A DNA stretch of 64,000 nt from Sphingobacterium siyangense (GTDB lineage Bacteria; Bacteroidota; Bacteroidia; Sphingobacteriales; Sphingobacteriaceae): positions 434,001-498,000 of the forward strand of contig NZ_VLKR01000001.1 of NCBI RefSeq assembly GCF_007830445.1, in the 5' to 3' direction. Shown piece after piece: positions 62,932 to 64,000 of this stretch. Below the pieces are notes generated by a model, which worked only from the letters and a program-made list of their open reading frames with translations, made no database searches and was not told the DNA's origin. Both the position numbers and the translations under genes were made by a program. How positions within the stretch are numbered: the first letter of the stretch is position 1; every line of letters starts with the position of its first letter.

Positions 62932-63156
62932 TTATTCCTCATAGCCCAACTCATCAAGGATAATAACAAGTTCATCGGTGGTCAACCAGCTCGTATTATT
63001 ACATAGCATTACCCAATAGCCATTGCGAAAATCTACATTCATTATAAAAAACCGATCAATCATAATTTGCAAGGTTCCACCGCCATGCAAAACAGAAACC
63101 TCAACCACTTGCTTTTGACCACACACGTCACATTTGAACTTTATATTCTTTTTCAT
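62932..63156 (-). CDS. Small hypothetical protein with CxxC
   Basis: 74 residues. An N-terminal CDVCGQKQVVEVSV has a CxxC that may bind zinc, and the end is WLTTDELVIILDELGYEE. Its start overlaps the upstream gene's stop by 4 bp (ATGA), which supports coupled translation. No family recognised. Confidence 0.55.
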   Translation of the reverse strand: MKKNIKFKCDVCGQKQVVEVSVLHGGGTLQIMIDRFFIMNVDFRNGYWVMLCNNTSWLTTDELVIILDELGYEE

Positions 63157-63620
63157 CTAATATCCTCCTTTATCCACTTTAATTCCCCGCGTTGTATCAT
63201 GGCTATATACTTTTGCACGTGATCATCGGTCAATAAGCCATTGTCTTCAAGGTGGTAATTGAACTGCTTAGTGAAGGTGTCATATTGAATACTTCCTACA
63301 TAAGCATTATTGAGGTATATATGCCAAAGGCTGTATTTCTTGGCCCGAACTTCCACTACCTGGCGTTTTCCATGATGATAAAACAACTCAGGCACATCCG
63401 TATCAAAGCGCAGTATAAGGGCGTCAATGCACGCTTCCTTGATGTCATCGGCAAGTACACCGTATGCCAATTGCCACTCTCCCTGAGATTTCCTGAAAAC
63501 ATAAAAAGCAAGACCATTTTTGTTGTAAAGATGATAATCTTTCATGCCCATGCTTTTATCATGCACGGTAATATGGGCGTACATTACCCGATTTCGGCAA
63601 AAGATTTCTAGCGGTTTCAT
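63153..63620 (-). CDS. Hypothetical protein, intact parent of the 53.5-kb chimera
   Basis: 155 residues: MKPLEIFCRNRVMYAHITVH, GLAFYVFRKSQGEWQLAYGV, LFYHHGKRQVVEVRAKKYSL, ending RGELKWIKEDIR. No family recognised; beta-rich, soluble. The first 61 residues are almost identical to the pseudogene at 53505-53690. It overlaps the small CxxC gene by 4 bp. Confidence 0.65.
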   Translation of the reverse strand: MKPLEIFCRNRVMYAHITVHDKSMGMKDYHLYNKNGLAFYVFRKSQGEWQLAYGVLADDIKEACIDALILRFDTDVPELFYHHGKRQVVEVRAKKYSLWHIYLNNAYVGSIQYDTFTKQFNYHLEDNGLLTDDHVQKYIAMIQRGELKWIKEDIR

Positions 63621-63930
63621 TCGACAATATTACTAATAATATTAGTAATATTATAGACAGCAAAGATATCTAGGGTTTCCCATTTTTTATATGCCATTGG
63701 ATGGATGAAGACTCTCATAGCTGTTAGAGCGACCGCCAAAGAAATCGACATAGCTTGCGCCTATATCGCTAAAGACAGTGGTGCCGATACAACATTCGCT
63801 ACTATTGGAAAGTTGGAATTGGTATCTATATGCTGAATTAATTGTTTACAGCTATTAGCGTTCAAGATTATTATAAACTTTAAGGCTAAGGTATTGGCTT
63901 GGAAGTAGGATTGGTTGCGGGAAATCGTAA
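63419..63930. repeat. Direct repeat, right copy (about 510 bp)
   Basis: Same orientation as 53489-54003. It includes the first 200 bp of the gene at 63153-63620, the upstream region and the terminal segment also found at 62284-62388. With the left copy it brackets the 54.0-63.4 kb cassette. Confidence 0.85.
63705..63836 (+). CDS. Possible small ORF within the repeat (43 codons)
   Basis: MKTLIAVRATAKEIDIACAY, then a short tail ending LELVSIC. The left repeat copy has the same frame interrupted by TAA, so it is probably a remnant in both. Coding is doubtful. Confidence 0.25.
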   Translation: MKTLIAVRATAKEIDIACAYIAKDSGADTTFATIGKLELVSIC

Positions 63931-64000
63931 CAGATTTAGTTAGCAGTTTTACTGAGACAATAAAGCGAATATAGATTTGAGATACAATTGATCTGTATCG

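Overview
The window is chromosomal DNA from a Bacteroidota species, most likely Sphingobacterium or a close relative in the Sphingobacteriaceae. The evidence is a SusC/SusD pair, DUF6266 and DUF6520 proteins, many AraC and LytTR regulators, and promoters with the Bacteroidota -7 box TAnnTTTG. I saw no rRNA, tRNA or CRISPR array.

Layout. 1-9 kb: the edge of a TolC-type efflux gene with a small membrane protein, a PAS histidine kinase, an AraC/OsmC/esterase group, a LytTR two-component pair, an eroded SDR gene and a truncated AraC gene. 9.2-19.7 kb: a small-molecule redox and stress cluster of SDR dehydrogenases, a quinone oxidoreductase, an AhpD-like protein, an MFS exporter and four AraC or Crp regulators. 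Three promoters here share one operator-like motif at the same distance from the -7 box. Two of the three genes they drive are broken, one by an internal deletion and one by a single nonsense codon. 20-28.4 kb: a PfkB sugar kinase, then a phage-flavoured leftward cluster (membrane peptide, DUF5675, two DUF6266 proteins, HTH protein) around a 160-bp palindromic element, then regulators and unknown proteins. 28.4-35.6 kb: DUF6520, SusD, SusC and a thioredoxin-like protein, probably an outer-membrane uptake locus.

36.6-48.2 kb is a leftward defence island: a PLD/SNF2-type helicase, DUF4391, type III methylase and type III restriction subunit in tight succession, followed by an unusual reverse transcriptase. 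The roughly 320-bp spacer just before the RT start is bracketed by an 11-bp complementary pair, which suggests a structured template RNA as in retrons and DRT systems. IS21-like iteron relics lie on both sides of the island (37.2 kb and 48.8/51.1 kb).

48.3-51.8 kb is an insertion-sequence graveyard: an IS481-like fragment, an IS21-like end, a complete ISL3 element with an 8-bp target duplication inside that end, a broken IS3 element and a truncated gene. 51.8-53.2 kb has an SDR gene and a Crp/Fnr regulator. 53.3-64 kb is a second accessory cassette, flanked by about 510-bp direct repeats (53.49-54.00 and 63.42-63.93 kb; partial third copy at 62.3 kb). It holds an sce7726 (PD-(D/E)xK-like) - sce7725 - RES-domain operon, which I rate the best candidate for an incompletely described immunity system, plus several secreted, lipoprotein and unknown proteins. 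Four copies of TACGG-N4-CCGTA occur between 48 and 63 kb, three of them upstream of genes.
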